Positions 24,580-33,535 are shown, numbered from the stretch's first letter. The stretch: DNA of 64,000 nt from Robiginitomaculum sp. (GCA_021776525.1 JAJFFT010000005.1:62001-126000), one strand, 5' to 3'. Program-made: numbers and translations. The notes: generated by a model not told the origin, from the letters alone.

Positions 24580-25836
24580 TTACCCAAACGGCTTGTCGAT
24601 TGAGGGAGAGAGGGCGCTAAACAGTTTTGGGCCTTCATTGGTCATGTGCAAACAGTCTTCCAGGCGCACCCCAAATTCACCAAAAATATAAATTCCAGGC
24701 TCGTTTGAAAAACACATGCCGGGGGCCAGCGGCGTGGTTTCGCCGTGGACAAAATTCACCGGTTCGTGCCCATCAAGGCCGATGCCATGGCCAAGACGGT
24801 GCGACAGGCCGGGGGTTTTGTATCCCGGGCCGTAGCCCTCTTGTTCGTAATAGGCGCGTACAACATCATCAACCTTGCCGGCCGGAGTGCCAATGGCCAT
24901 GGTTTCCAAGGCCAGTTCCTGACCGGTCTTGACGGTATTCCAGACTTTGCGTTGTTTTTTGGTGGGTTCACCAAACACGAATGTACGTGAAATATCAGAT
25001 TCGTAATCATGCACCGCACAGCCGCAATCCATCAAAATAATCTGGCCTTCGTTAACCGTTTGCGGCTTGCCAGATCCGTGCGGATAGGCGCTGGATTGAC
25101 CGATCAATGTCATCGAAAACTGCACTTCACCGCCAAGCGCACTGGTGGCGGCTGTCATCATGGCGGTTACATCCTGGGCGCTTTGTCCGGCCTCGATCTG
25201 GCCATAAACTGTGCGATAGGCGGCCATGGTGATGTCGCTGGCGGTTTGCATCAGGGCCAGCTCGGCATCTGATTTGAACATCCGCACGCCGCGGGTGACG
25301 CTCATGCCCGATACGGTTTCAAAGGCCGGTGCGGCGCGCCCTATGCCGTTGGACACAAAGTGGCGCACGGTTTCCTCGATCGCCAGCTTGCCGCCGGTCA
25401 GGCCCCGATCGCGCAACACACCGGCCACCAGATCAAACGGGTTTTCATGCTCGTTCCAGGTGCGTACGTCATCGCCAAAGGCCATGCTTTCGCGGATCGA
25501 AGGTTCTTCGAAATAGGGGGTGATGACCGCCATATCGCCGTCTGCGGGGATGACTGCGCCGGTAAAGCGCTCGGATCGCCACCAGCGAATGCCGGTAAAA
25601 TAGACCAGTGCTGATCCGGCTTCCAGTATGAGCGCCGCTATGCCCTGATCACGCATCAGGCTTTGGGCCTTGGCGACGCGGGCCTTGCGCTCGTCAACGC
25701 TGATTGGCTGGGCGTTTTTGGCCATATTGGCGGGGGCGGCGGGCGCATCTTTGTCGGTCGCTGTGGCCCCGGCGCAGGCGCTGAGCACACCGCCAGCACC
25801 AATCAGTGTCAGAAGTTCGCGTTTGTTGATGCTCAT
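24580..25836 (-). CDS. Exported M24-family Xaa-Pro peptidase
   Basis: This is a 418-residue creatinase/prolidase-type metallopeptidase. The N-terminus (MSINKRELLTLIGAGGVLSACAG) combines a signal peptide with a lipobox (LSAC), so it is probably a lipoprotein facing the periplasm. The creatinase-like N-terminal domain is followed by pita-bread metal ligands: DCGCAVHDYESDISR (Asp, Asp), SHRLGHGIGLDGHE (His), FSNEPGIYI (Glu) and GVRLEDCLH (Glu). It is expected to cut Xaa-Pro bonds. The ATG at 25836 was chosen because the signal peptide begins there. It is convergent with the GST gene and 13 bp downstream of the acyltransferase gene. Confidence 0.88.
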   Translation of the reverse strand: MSINKRELLTLIGAGGVLSACAGATATDKDAPAAPANMAKNAQPISVDERKARVAKAQSLMRDQGIAALILEAGSALVYFTGIRWWRSERFTGAVIPADGDMAVITPYFEEPSIRESMAFGDDVRTWNEHENPFDLVAGVLRDRGLTGGKLAIEETVRHFVSNGIGRAAPAFETVSGMSVTRGVRMFKSDAELALMQTASDITMAAYRTVYGQIEAGQSAQDVTAMMTAATSALGGEVQFSMTLIGQSSAYPHGSGKPQTVNEGQIILMDCGCAVHDYESDISRTFVFGEPTKKQRKVWNTVKTGQELALETMAIGTPAGKVDDVVRAYYEQEGYGPGYKTPGLSHRLGHGIGLDGHEPVNFVHGETTPLAPGMCFSNEPGIYIFGEFGVRLEDCLHMTNEGPKLFSALSPSIDKPFG

Positions 25837-25849
25837 ATTTGTAACCATC

Positions 25850-26572
25850 CTAATCATTCGGGCCGGGGGCAATACGGCTGCGGATCCAGTCCACCAGTGT
25901 ATTGTTATCCAGCATTTGCGCATAGGCCTTGTCCATAAAACGATCAAGGCTGGGGGGATCGGCCAGCAAATCCATGCGGGTGCGGATTTCCATGTCCGGG
26001 TCGAGTTTCTTGACGATTTTGGCCGGGTTTCCGGCCATCACGACATTGGCCGGGACGTCGCGGGTGACCACAGCGCGGGCACCGATAATACTGTTTTGCC
26101 CTATGGTGACGCCTTTGCCGACAAAAGCCCCATCGCCCAGCCAGACATTGCGTTCCAGCACCACCGCTTTGGCATTGTCGTCAATTTCTGTACGGTCATA
26201 AAGCCCGTGCCAGTCGCAATCGCTGATTGTGGCGTCATGGGCCAGCATACAGCCATCACCGATGGTGATTTTTTTGGCGGCCAGAATGCGGGTTCCGCCG
26301 GTGATCAGAACGCAATCACCGATTGCAATCTCGCCATTTTTTTCAGGTGCCGCCCAAACGGTCAGACGCACCGGTGCATCGGCCGAGGCAATAACATGCA
26401 GGGCCTTGCCAGCGCGCACACCGCGCCCAAAAAGGTGCACATGGCGCGGGCCAATGAATTTGGCATGGGGGCCAAGGGCATCGAAGCGCGGGTGCACAAA
26501 GCGCGCCGTCCACCAGTCCCAAAACCGGTTCTGGGCATCGTATAGCCATTTGGGGCGGGCATCGCGGCGCAT
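25850..26572 (-). CDS. Hexapeptide-repeat acyltransferase
   Basis: The protein is about 240 residues with a left-handed beta-helix of hexapeptide repeats (ITIGDGCMLAHDATISD, VVLERNVWLGDGAFVGKGV, TIGQNSIIGARAVVTRDV). It ends in the classic VVMAGNPAKIVKKLD of LbetaH acetyltransferases. The N-terminal 100 residues (RPKWLYDAQNRFWDWWTARF) are unlike sugar O-acetyltransferases and may bind the acceptor, possibly a polysaccharide or lipid. The ATG at 26572 is preferred; an upstream ATG at 26620 is possible. It is probably co-transcribed with the M24 peptidase. Confidence 0.85.
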   Translation of the reverse strand: MRRDARPKWLYDAQNRFWDWWTARFVHPRFDALGPHAKFIGPRHVHLFGRGVRAGKALHVIASADAPVRLTVWAAPEKNGEIAIGDCVLITGGTRILAAKKITIGDGCMLAHDATISDCDWHGLYDRTEIDDNAKAVVLERNVWLGDGAFVGKGVTIGQNSIIGARAVVTRDVPANVVMAGNPAKIVKKLDPDMEIRTRMDLLADPPSLDRFMDKAYAQMLDNNTLVDWIRSRIAPGPND

Positions 26573-26693
26573 AGAGAATCTCCTAGAGCGTGTTGTGCCT
26601 GTTTTGCCAACGCCGCACAACTGAGCTAGCCTTCATACCCTTTTAACCATGTCCCTCAACACGGCGGTTACGCCTTTGCGTTATTCTTGACGT

Positions 26694-27629
26694 ATGAAAG
26701 CCACAGCACAAAAAGCAACAAGCCGATTTGCAGGATTATTTGGCAAGCGCCCACCGGCGCCCAAACCAAAAGTCAGGGCCAAAGCTACCAAAGCTGCCGC
26801 TGATACTGCGCCGCGTCATCATCGCCTGGGGCATGGGTTTGACGGGCCACCTGATCTGGTGGCTGCGGAGCTGTTTTGGGGCAGAGGGCGATTGTGGCCG
26901 CGCGATGAGGCTGGGGAAAGCGTATTGCCATGGCAGGCCGCCGAAGGGGCTAATATTGGCATTTTGGGCGCTGGATTGGGGGCCTGGGGCGAGATAGTTG
27001 CCAACCGTGTGCCAACAGCCACGGTGTCAGAATTTGACTGGCGTTCCGATGTATCCCGCTGGCGTGTTGCGCGGGCGCAGGAAATGGCAGAAAACACCAG
27101 CTTTATAGAGATTAATCTAGGCGTACTTTTGCCGCCGGCTGTGCGGTGCTCGTGCGTTTTGGCGGTTGAGCCGATTTTGGCGCAGGCCGGCACGGCGGCA
27201 TTGCGCTGGTCCCGTATGGCATTAGAGGCCGGCGGCACCTTGATCCTTGAGGAATTGACGACCGACACCCAGGTGCCACCCAGCCGCGAGCTTAAAAACG
27301 GTTGGATGACCCGGCCCGGTGCTGATTCGCAATGGCTGAGGCTGGATGAACAAGAAAGCCTGCTGCGTCGCAACGGTTTTATTCTGGGAAAAATCAAAGA
27401 ACGCACCGGAGCACAATTGCGGGCCTTGCAGTTGTCATTAGATGAGGCAGAGCAACGTCTGGAGCCTTTGAATGAGGCAATAAAACATGCGCCCGAGCTG
27501 AAAATTGTGGCGAATCATTTCAATTGTGAGCGAATGTCAGCAAAAAATCGCCTGAAGGCACTTGAGAATGGGGCGCTGGCGGTTTATCGAATAGAGGTCA
27601 TCAAACCGCGTGCCGATGAGCTGATATAA
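26694..27629 (+). CDS. Methyltransferase-like protein of unknown function
   Basis: This 311-residue protein has a basic Lys/Ala/Pro-rich N-terminus (about 1-45), which may be disordered. A Rossmann-type core follows: GANIGILGAGLGAWGE resembles SAM motif I, an acidic residue in VSEFDW motif II, and GGTLILEELTTD motif IV. A charged helical C-terminus (residues 230-300, QLRALQLSLDEAEQRLEPL) may form a coiled coil. I do not recognise a named family and the substrate is unknown. It is divergent from the acyltransferase and 61 bp upstream of the dehydrogenase gene. Confidence 0.6.
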   Translation: MKATAQKATSRFAGLFGKRPPAPKPKVRAKATKAAADTAPRHHRLGHGFDGPPDLVAAELFWGRGRLWPRDEAGESVLPWQAAEGANIGILGAGLGAWGEIVANRVPTATVSEFDWRSDVSRWRVARAQEMAENTSFIEINLGVLLPPAVRCSCVLAVEPILAQAGTAALRWSRMALEAGGTLILEELTTDTQVPPSRELKNGWMTRPGADSQWLRLDEQESLLRRNGFILGKIKERTGAQLRALQLSLDEAEQRLEPLNEAIKHAPELKIVANHFNCERMSAKNRLKALENGALAVYRIEVIKPRADELI

Positions 27630-27690
27630 CAATAACAAAAGCTCTGACGCCCGCAGCCGCTAGTCGGCCAATGCAGGAAAGAGCAAGCCC

Positions 27691-28821
27691 ATGAGTATTT
27701 TTGAAAATGATGCGTATCGGCATCATGAATCGGTTCATTTCTTTTCAGACGAAGCAACCGGATTACAGGCCATCGTGGCCATCCACTCCACCGTTCTGGG
27801 GCCTGCTCTTGGCGGGTGCCGTGTGGTCAATTATGCCAATTCATCTGAGGCACTGGAAGACGTTTTGCGTCTGTCGCGGGGCATGAGTTTCAAAAACTCG
27901 CTGGCCGGGCTGGAATTGGGCGGCGGCAAATCAGTGATTATTCCGCCCAAAAGCTGGGGCGGGGATGCGGCGCACCAAGGCGAAGATCGCGCCGCGCTGT
28001 TTCGTTCTTTTGGCCGCGCCGTGCAATCGCTTGGCGGACGCTATATCGCCGCCGAAGACATGAATGTCAGCGTCGAAGACGCCGAAAACATGGCCCAGGA
28101 AACTGACCACGTTGTCGGTCTGGACGTCAGTCATGGTGGCATGGGCGATCCATCGCCACTCACCGCCGAAGGGGTGTTTTTGGGCCTGCGCGCCTGTGTG
28201 CGCCGTGCTTTTAATGCGGACCAGCTGGATGGTTTAACCGTTACAGTACAAGGGCTTGGTAAGGTCGGTTGGGATGTTTGCCAACAACTCCATGATGCCG
28301 GTGCCAAACTGATTGTTGCCGATATTGTGCCGCAAACCACCGCCAAGGCCGCTGATCTGTTTGGGGCGCAAGTGGTCGATACCAATGCAATTGTCACCAT
28401 GAAGGCCGATGTGTTTGCGCCGTGCGCGCGCGGTGCCGTGATCAATGACGAGACCATCAATGCGCTGGACGTCAAAGTCATTGCAGGTTCGGCCAATAAT
28501 CAGCTCAGCCGTGACGCACTGGGCAAAACCCTGATGGATCGCGGCATTATTTATGCCCCTGACTACGTGATCAATGCCGGCGGCGTGATCAACATCGCGC
28601 CCGAAGCCAAGGGGCAGGTCAATCACGAATGGGTCAGCCAGAAAATCAAGGCCATGGAAGATATTGTCGGCGAGATTGTTGATCAGGCGATCAAGGAACA
28701 CCGCCCCACCAATGATGTGGCTGACGAGATTGCCACACGGCGCATTCTGGACAAACGCGATGCCGGCAAAGCCTGGCAACCCGATTTTGCCAAAACTACG
28801 CCTTTGCGCCAAAGCGCGTAA
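27691..28821 (+). CDS. Leucine/valine/phenylalanine dehydrogenase family protein
   Basis: This 376-residue NAD-dependent amino-acid dehydrogenase reversibly deaminates branched-chain or aromatic amino acids to keto acids. GPALGGCRVVNY, the catalytic-lysine region SFKNSLAGLELGGGKSVI, the GRYIAAEDMNVSVEDAENMA segment and the Rossmann motif VTVQGLGKVGWDVCQQL are characteristic of leucine dehydrogenase. Specificity within the family cannot be set by eye. A role in leucine breakdown would fit the methylcrotonyl-CoA carboxylase subunit at 52-53.6 kb. Confidence 0.88.
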   Translation: MSIFENDAYRHHESVHFFSDEATGLQAIVAIHSTVLGPALGGCRVVNYANSSEALEDVLRLSRGMSFKNSLAGLELGGGKSVIIPPKSWGGDAAHQGEDRAALFRSFGRAVQSLGGRYIAAEDMNVSVEDAENMAQETDHVVGLDVSHGGMGDPSPLTAEGVFLGLRACVRRAFNADQLDGLTVTVQGLGKVGWDVCQQLHDAGAKLIVADIVPQTTAKAADLFGAQVVDTNAIVTMKADVFAPCARGAVINDETINALDVKVIAGSANNQLSRDALGKTLMDRGIIYAPDYVINAGGVINIAPEAKGQVNHEWVSQKIKAMEDIVGEIVDQAIKEHRPTNDVADEIATRRILDKRDAGKAWQPDFAKTTPLRQSA

Positions 28822-28884
28822 AAGCCTGTTCCAGTTTTTGTGCTTCCATGCTAGCCATGGTTGCATCAAAACCGGAGCGTACTC

Positions 28885-31164
28885 TTGAGCGGAGCTGGAT
28901 TACTGATTGTTGGTGGCGCATTTGTTGAATGGGCCATTAGTAAAACCTGCGACCATGCGGGTGTTTCGGCGCACAAAGCCCTGAGCCAGCGCCTGCGCGA
29001 AGGCAAAATCGAGCCAAACCACGATATAGAACGCGCCGTTTTGCGGGCCCATTATCAGACCCTGCACTTTATTGTCTGTAATGGCATGAATGACGGCCTG
29101 CTTGATGATTTTAACCCCGGCGCCGGTCAGGCCCGCAAGCTCTTGCGTCAACGCCTTGCCAACATTGACAAGGCCAAAGCCGATGAGCTGGCCAGCGCCT
29201 TGTCGGATGATTGGCAAAGTGTCATCGGGCAAAGCTTTGACATACCCACCAGCGCCAAAACACCGGGCGCGGCGGCCCGTGCAATCCCGCAAACCCATTG
29301 TGATGCCGCCCTTGGCGAATTGTTGTCGATGACACAATGGACCGACCCAGAAAGGGTCGATGTTGAGGACCTTGTGCGCGACGAAAAGCACGGCTGGGCC
29401 ATCGCCTTTTGCGGCTATCTGCACCAGGGTTTGAAAGACAATGGCGCCTTTACCGCCATCTATACCCAATACCAGTTGGAAGGCATTGCCCGCCAGAATA
29501 AAGAAATTCTGGCCGTTATGGCCCCGTCTCCTGATCTGCAATCGGCCATGGATGCAATGGCGCAGGTGTTGGAAAAGGTGCGCGATACGACCACAAAAAC
29601 ACATACGGATGTGGTGGAAATTAAAGCCATGATGCAGCAAGTGTTGGCCGGTCAAAACTTAATAAATGAAAGCCAACAAATCAGCGTCTTGATGGAACAA
29701 GTGGAGACGTTAGAAAAATATCAGTCGAAGACCAAAGACCAACTCATGGGTTTTTTGCAATATGCCCTGCCGCGCATGACCATCACAGATGGGCAGATTA
29801 CCGAAAAACTGCCGGATTTGTTTGCGGAGGTCCTTAAAAACCTTGAAGATATGGCTCGGCAAATGGCGACGCCCAGTAATGATCCTCAGGTCTTGCAAGA
29901 TTTGCGGGTGCAAGTCTATGAATTTCTTGAAAAATATAAGATTGACAAGGCCAGAGACGCTTTGGCCAAGGCCCGAAAAAAACGCCGTGAACAGGCCGAA
30001 GCGGCGGCCCGGGACGAAGCGGAGCTGTTGGTGGTTGAGGCCAAAATTGAAACCACAGCCATGAACACCATCACCGCCATGGACCTTTATGCCCGCGCCG
30101 CCATGATGATCGACCCTTATGACTGGGGCCAGGCTTTTAGGTGGCTATTGCGCGGCGCCGATCTGGGCTATCAGCGCGGAAAATTATCCGGGGAACGGCA
30201 TTTTCTCGATAAGGCCATAACGCTTTTTGAACAGGCCTTGGCACTGACCGGCGATCCAAAACACGCAAGTTGCCCCCTCAAAGGTAGAGAAACAGAATGG
30301 GCCGGGACCCTGAACAATCTGGGCAATACGTATAAGATCCTTGGGGAACGCGGTGGTGATGCCATGTTGGACAAGGCGCTTACCGCCTATGAGCTGGCCT
30401 TGCAGGAATACACTCAGGATAAGGTGCGGCTCAGCTGGGCCACGACCCAGAACAATCTGGGGGAGGCGTATCGGACCCTTGGGGAACGCGGTGATGATGC
30501 CATGTTGGAACGAGCGGTTGCTGTCTATGAGCTTGCCTTGCAAGAACGCACGCGAGAAAAAGTTCCGCTGAACTGGGCTGGTACCCAGAACAATCTGGGT
30601 GCTGCGTGTTTGATCTTGGGGGAACGCGGTGATGATGTCATGCTGGACAAGGCGGTTACCGCCTTTGAACTGGCCTTGCAGGAATACACGCAGGAGAAGG
30701 TGCCACTGCAATGGGCCATGACCCAGAACAATCTGGGCAATGCGTATGCAACGCTTGGGAATCGCGGTGATGATGCCATGCTGGCAAAGGCAATTATTGC
30801 TTATGAGTTGACCTTGCAGGAATACACACAGGACAAGGTGCCGCTGGACTGGGCCGGGACCCAGAACAATCTGGGCAATGCGTATCAGATCCTTGGGGAA
30901 CGCGGTGATGATGCCATGTTGGACAAGGCGATTACCGCCTATGAACTGGCCTTGCAGGAATGGACGCAGGATAAGGTGCCGCTGCAATGGGCCATGACTA
31001 TGGAAAATCTTGGTCTGGCGTACTGGTCTCAAGGCAAGAAAAAGAGAGCAGAGCGGTGTTTGCGTGATGCGCTGAGCGTTTTTCGGTCATTGGGTGCGCC
31101 ATACTATCAGAACAAGGCAGAGAACACGTTGCGCCAATGGGGTTTTGATCCGGATCAGGACTGA
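28885..31164 (+). CDS. Large TPR protein with unrecognised N-terminal region
   Basis: The 759-residue protein has three parts. Residues 1-200 carry a short hydrophobic segment (GAGLLIVGGAFVEWAI) and a helical region I cannot assign. Residues 200-470 are strongly helical with coiled-coil character (LEKVRDTTTKTHTDVVEIKAMM; KARDALAKARKKRREQ). From about 475 to 740 there are six tetratricopeptide-like repeats of exactly 46 residues (TQNNLGNAY..LGERGDDAML.KA..AYELALQE.T). The TTG at 28885 follows GGAG by 7 nt and is preferred; an upstream TTG at 28861 is also in frame. No enzymatic domain is visible, so it is probably a scaffold or sensor. The hydrophobic stretch could tether it to the membrane. 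Confidence 0.75.
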   Translation: MSGAGLLIVGGAFVEWAISKTCDHAGVSAHKALSQRLREGKIEPNHDIERAVLRAHYQTLHFIVCNGMNDGLLDDFNPGAGQARKLLRQRLANIDKAKADELASALSDDWQSVIGQSFDIPTSAKTPGAAARAIPQTHCDAALGELLSMTQWTDPERVDVEDLVRDEKHGWAIAFCGYLHQGLKDNGAFTAIYTQYQLEGIARQNKEILAVMAPSPDLQSAMDAMAQVLEKVRDTTTKTHTDVVEIKAMMQQVLAGQNLINESQQISVLMEQVETLEKYQSKTKDQLMGFLQYALPRMTITDGQITEKLPDLFAEVLKNLEDMARQMATPSNDPQVLQDLRVQVYEFLEKYKIDKARDALAKARKKRREQAEAAARDEAELLVVEAKIETTAMNTITAMDLYARAAMMIDPYDWGQAFRWLLRGADLGYQRGKLSGERHFLDKAITLFEQALALTGDPKHASCPLKGRETEWAGTLNNLGNTYKILGERGGDAMLDKALTAYELALQEYTQDKVRLSWATTQNNLGEAYRTLGERGDDAMLERAVAVYELALQERTREKVPLNWAGTQNNLGAACLILGERGDDVMLDKAVTAFELALQEYTQEKVPLQWAMTQNNLGNAYATLGNRGDDAMLAKAIIAYELTLQEYTQDKVPLDWAGTQNNLGNAYQILGERGDDAMLDKAITAYELALQEWTQDKVPLQWAMTMENLGLAYWSQGKKKRAERCLRDALSVFRSLGAPYYQNKAENTLRQWGFDPDQD
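30313..31010 (+). repeat. 138-bp in-frame tandem repeats in the TPR gene
   Basis: The block AACAATCTGGG recurs at 30313, 30451, 30589, 30727 and 30865, exactly 138 bp (46 codons) apart. A decayed sixth unit lies near 31003. Segments such as GGGGAACGCGGTGATGAT are nearly identical in several units at the DNA level. This suggests recent duplication or gene conversion and a risk of copy-number change between strains. Confidence 0.9.
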
Positions 31165-31194
31165 TGGGGGCGGGTTTGGGTGATACACCCCCAT

Positions 31195-31277
31195 CCTGTC
31201 ACCCCGGGCGCCAGACCCGGGGCCTATAGTGAAGTTGAGCGGCACAATGGGTCCCGGATCAAGCCCGGGATGACAGG
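31195..31277. repeat. Palindromic repeat (CCCGGG/TGACAGG type)
   Basis: Inverted arms 31195-31223 and 31249-31277 (CCTGTCACCCCGGGC ... GCCCGGGATGACAGG) form a long imperfect hairpin just after the TPR gene. TGTCATCCCGGGCTTGA-type sequences are, from memory, a dispersed repeat in many alphaproteobacteria. An additional 8-bp stem (GATGGGGG at 31163 with CCCCCATC at 31188) overlaps its left end and the TPR stop codon and may act in termination. Confidence 0.7.
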
Positions 31278-31327
31278 TTTAGGTTCGGAGGCCTAAAGGA
31301 GCAGCACGATTTCGCGCCCCGCCTCAT

Positions 31328-31650
31328 CTTCTCTTGTCGTCGTGCTCCGGCTTGGCCGGAATATCCATCTGGTCAAGCGACTATCGCAAACCGTATCAAT
31401 GGACCCTCTGGTCAAACCAGAGGGCGACGAGTGCGGGAGGGTGCGCGAAATTACCGTACACGAGCCGTTTTGGTATAGTTTCGCCAGATGGAGGCGTCCC
31501 ATACTTCGAGGCTCGGCCCAAGAGGTCCTCACACCTCAGCATGAGGTCCGTAGTTTTCTCATTCCTCATCCTGAGGTGCGACTGCAAGGAGCCTCGAAGG
31601 ATGAAGACGCGAAAACCCAGGATGCCCGGACGTAAACCCGGGGTCTAAGG
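31328..31650. repeat. Composite palindromic repeat, copy 2
   Basis: It has the same three-part layout as 22461-22779. A TCGTCG...CTCCGGCTTGGCC palindrome (arms about 31337-31368 and 31401-31432) is followed by the CTTCGAGGCTCGG...CCTCAGCATGAGG / CCTCATCCTGAGG...GAGCCTCGAAGG palindrome (31493-31608). A CCCGGGGTCTAAGG tail ends it. The connecting stretches (CAGATGGAGG shared exactly) are also related, so this is one element of about 320 bp rather than three independent repeats. Confidence 0.75.
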
Positions 31651-31662
31651 GCCAGTGTGAAA

Positions 31663-31692
31663 CCAAAAAGCGGGCCGCATTGCGGCCCGCTT
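31663..31692 (-). terminator. Terminator of the gntR-ABC operon
   Basis: A perfect 11-bp stem (AAGCGGGCCGC / GCGGCCCGCTT) with a 3-nt loop is followed on the minus strand by five Ts. It lies about 40 bp beyond the permease stop. Confidence 0.85.
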
Positions 31693-31730
31693 CTCGTTTT
31701 TGGGGGGGGGAGGAAAGGGGGGCGCCCCTC

Positions 31731-32663
31731 TTAGACGGCGCGTTTGCGCATGTGTATGGCCCCGGCGATAAAGCCGCCGGTGACCAGCAGACCAAACCAG
31801 AAGTGAAGATTGGCCAAGGTATAGGTCAGGCCCTGCCACTGGATGCCGCCCATGACGACTTTGAGAATGTCGCGTGGGCCGTCTATGTCGTAATTGGCGC
31901 TCATATATGCACCATCCTGCCAGGCACCCATGTGCAGGCCGATCCAGCTGCCGATCTGGTTTGAGTTAAAAAACATGCCTTCAACAACAACCAGAACAAC
32001 GGGAACCAGTATGGCCCACAAAAAAGGCATGCGTGCGGCGAAGGACGAGACAAACAACAACCAGGCCAACAGGGGCAAGGCCCACAACATCCACAACAGG
32101 TAATGGACCAAGAAGCTGAACCAGCTGGAGATCATCAGGCCCAGCGGCCACAGCGCCGCAGCCGGTCCGCCCTGGACAAGCATCAGCACGCTGAAATAGA
32201 GCGCAATGGTGATCTGGGCGGCGATAACAATGCCCAAAAAGGCCAAGGGTGCAATGATCAGCGGCGTGAAAAACTTGGCCAGCACTTCCTGCCAGTCGGA
32301 AACCGGCATGGATTTCCAGAACAGGATAGAGCGGTCACGGCGTTCTTCGTAAAGCGCGCCCAGCAAGGAAAAGAAGATAACAAACGGGAAAGCGATCCAC
32401 GATAATCCAGTCGTCATCCAATAAAGCAGAGTCATGCCGGCCGGCATTTCTTGCGGGTCTTCTTCTGCGGCCATGTTCATGGCATCCGCAAGGCTGTGTA
32501 TGCCTTCATTTTCCATATTGCCCAGGTAAAACGTGTTTCCCAGACCCAGAGTTGAAAGAATGACCAGCGCCAGCGTTATGCCTGTCAGGATCAGCGGTAC
32601 ATAAAAATAGCCGTTTTTCCCGTCCAGGGCTTCGCGTTTTACCAGAGCAGAAAAGGTTCTCAT
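31731..32663 (-). CDS. ABC transporter permease
   Basis: This is a 310-residue ABC-2-like permease with about six membrane spans (PLILTGITLALVILSTLGLG; YWMTTGLSWIAFPFVIFFSL; LIIAPLAFLGIVIAAQITIA; and later helices). ERRDRSILFWKSMPVSDWQEVLAKF is a family-typical cytoplasmic loop that contacts the ATPase. It overlaps the ATPase gene by 4 bp. The exported substrate is unknown. In Bacillus, GntR/YtrA-controlled ABC operons of this shape respond to cell-wall-active compounds. Confidence 0.87.
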   Translation of the reverse strand: MRTFSALVKREALDGKNGYFYVPLILTGITLALVILSTLGLGNTFYLGNMENEGIHSLADAMNMAAEEDPQEMPAGMTLLYWMTTGLSWIAFPFVIFFSLLGALYEERRDRSILFWKSMPVSDWQEVLAKFFTPLIIAPLAFLGIVIAAQITIALYFSVLMLVQGGPAAALWPLGLMISSWFSFLVHYLLWMLWALPLLAWLLFVSSFAARMPFLWAILVPVVLVVVEGMFFNSNQIGSWIGLHMGAWQDGAYMSANYDIDGPRDILKVVMGGIQWQGLTYTLANLHFWFGLLVTGGFIAGAIHMRKRAV

Positions 32664-33535
32664 TGCTCGTCTCCCGTCATCGTCGCCACGAATATATCGG
32701 CCAGTCCAAGGCGGCGTGTTTCGCCCAGTTTAGCCAGTGTTTCGCGATCCTTGTTTTTATAGACGCATGTAGTTTTGCCAAAGGTGGTGCCTTTGGAAAT
32801 GGGGCCCAGGGCCAGCGCCTCTTGCTCTTTGCCCGGGGTGACCATCACTTCGGTGAATTGCTGGGTGAGGGTATCCATATTGGCTTCGAGAAAAATCTCT
32901 CCATCCTTGATGAACATCACGTCGGTGAGGATATGTTCGATCTCGCCGACCTGGTGGGTGGTGATGATGATGGTGCGACTTTCGTCGAAATATTCTTCCA
33001 TCAGGCTTTGGTAAAATTGTTTGCGAAAGATGATATCAAGGCCCAGCGTTGGCTCGTCCAGAACCAGAAGCTTGGCATCAATAGACATAACAATGGCCAG
33101 GTGCAGCTGGACGATCATTCCTTTGGACAGGGCCCGGATTTTCCGGGCCATTGGCACTTTGGTCCGGGCGAGAAAGGTCAGCGCCTTTTCATGACTGAAC
33201 CGGGGATGTACGGATTGAACGAATTCCAGAACTTCTTTGACGGTCATCCATTTCGGCAGGGTCGCAATGTCTGAAATAAAACAGATGTCTTTCATCAATG
33301 CGCCGCGTTGCCGTGCGGGGTTAAGCCCCAAAACGCTCAGCTCGCCCTTATATGACGACAAGCCCAGAACGGCATTCAGCAAGGTTGTTTTGCCTGCGCC
33401 ATTGGCGCCGATAACACCGACAATGCGCCCAAGCGGAATGTCAAAATTAACGCCTTTCAGGGCGTGAAATTTGCCAAAGCTCTTTGATAAATTGCGGGCC
33501 CGGATAACCGGGGGGGCTTCTTGTGTCTCAGCCAT
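32660..33535 (-). CDS. ABC transporter ATP-binding protein
   Basis: This is a 291-residue ATPase with Walker A GVIGANGAGKTTLL, a degenerate signature (RALSKGMIVQLHLA in place of LSGGQ) and Walker B LLVLDEPTLGLD. The switch His is in IITTHQVGEIE. The LSKGM signature is seen in YtrB/BcrA-like drug and antibiotic ABC families. The ATG at 33535 (MAETQEAPPVIRARNLSKSF) was chosen over an upstream frame. It overlaps gntR by 8 bp and the permease by 4 bp, so the three genes form one operon. Confidence 0.92.
   Translation of the reverse strand: MAETQEAPPVIRARNLSKSFGKFHALKGVNFDIPLGRIVGVIGANGAGKTTLLNAVLGLSSYKGELSVLGLNPARQRGALMKDICFISDIATLPKWMTVKEVLEFVQSVHPRFSHEKALTFLARTKVPMARKIRALSKGMIVQLHLAIVMSIDAKLLVLDEPTLGLDIIFRKQFYQSLMEEYFDESRTIIITTHQVGEIEHILTDVMFIKDGEIFLEANMDTLTQQFTEVMVTPGKEQEALALGPISKGTTFGKTTCVYKNKDRETLAKLGETRRLGLADIFVATMTGDEQ

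Noticed and set aside
30313-31010. CRISPR array or non-coding minisatellite
   Set aside because: Units are 138 bp, in frame and encode 46-residue TPR units; there are no unique spacers and no cas genes.
30184-31032. 282-codon minus-strand frame across the TPR repeats
   Set aside because: It exists only because the 138-bp repeats keep the antisense frame open in every unit; the plus-strand TPR protein explains the DNA.
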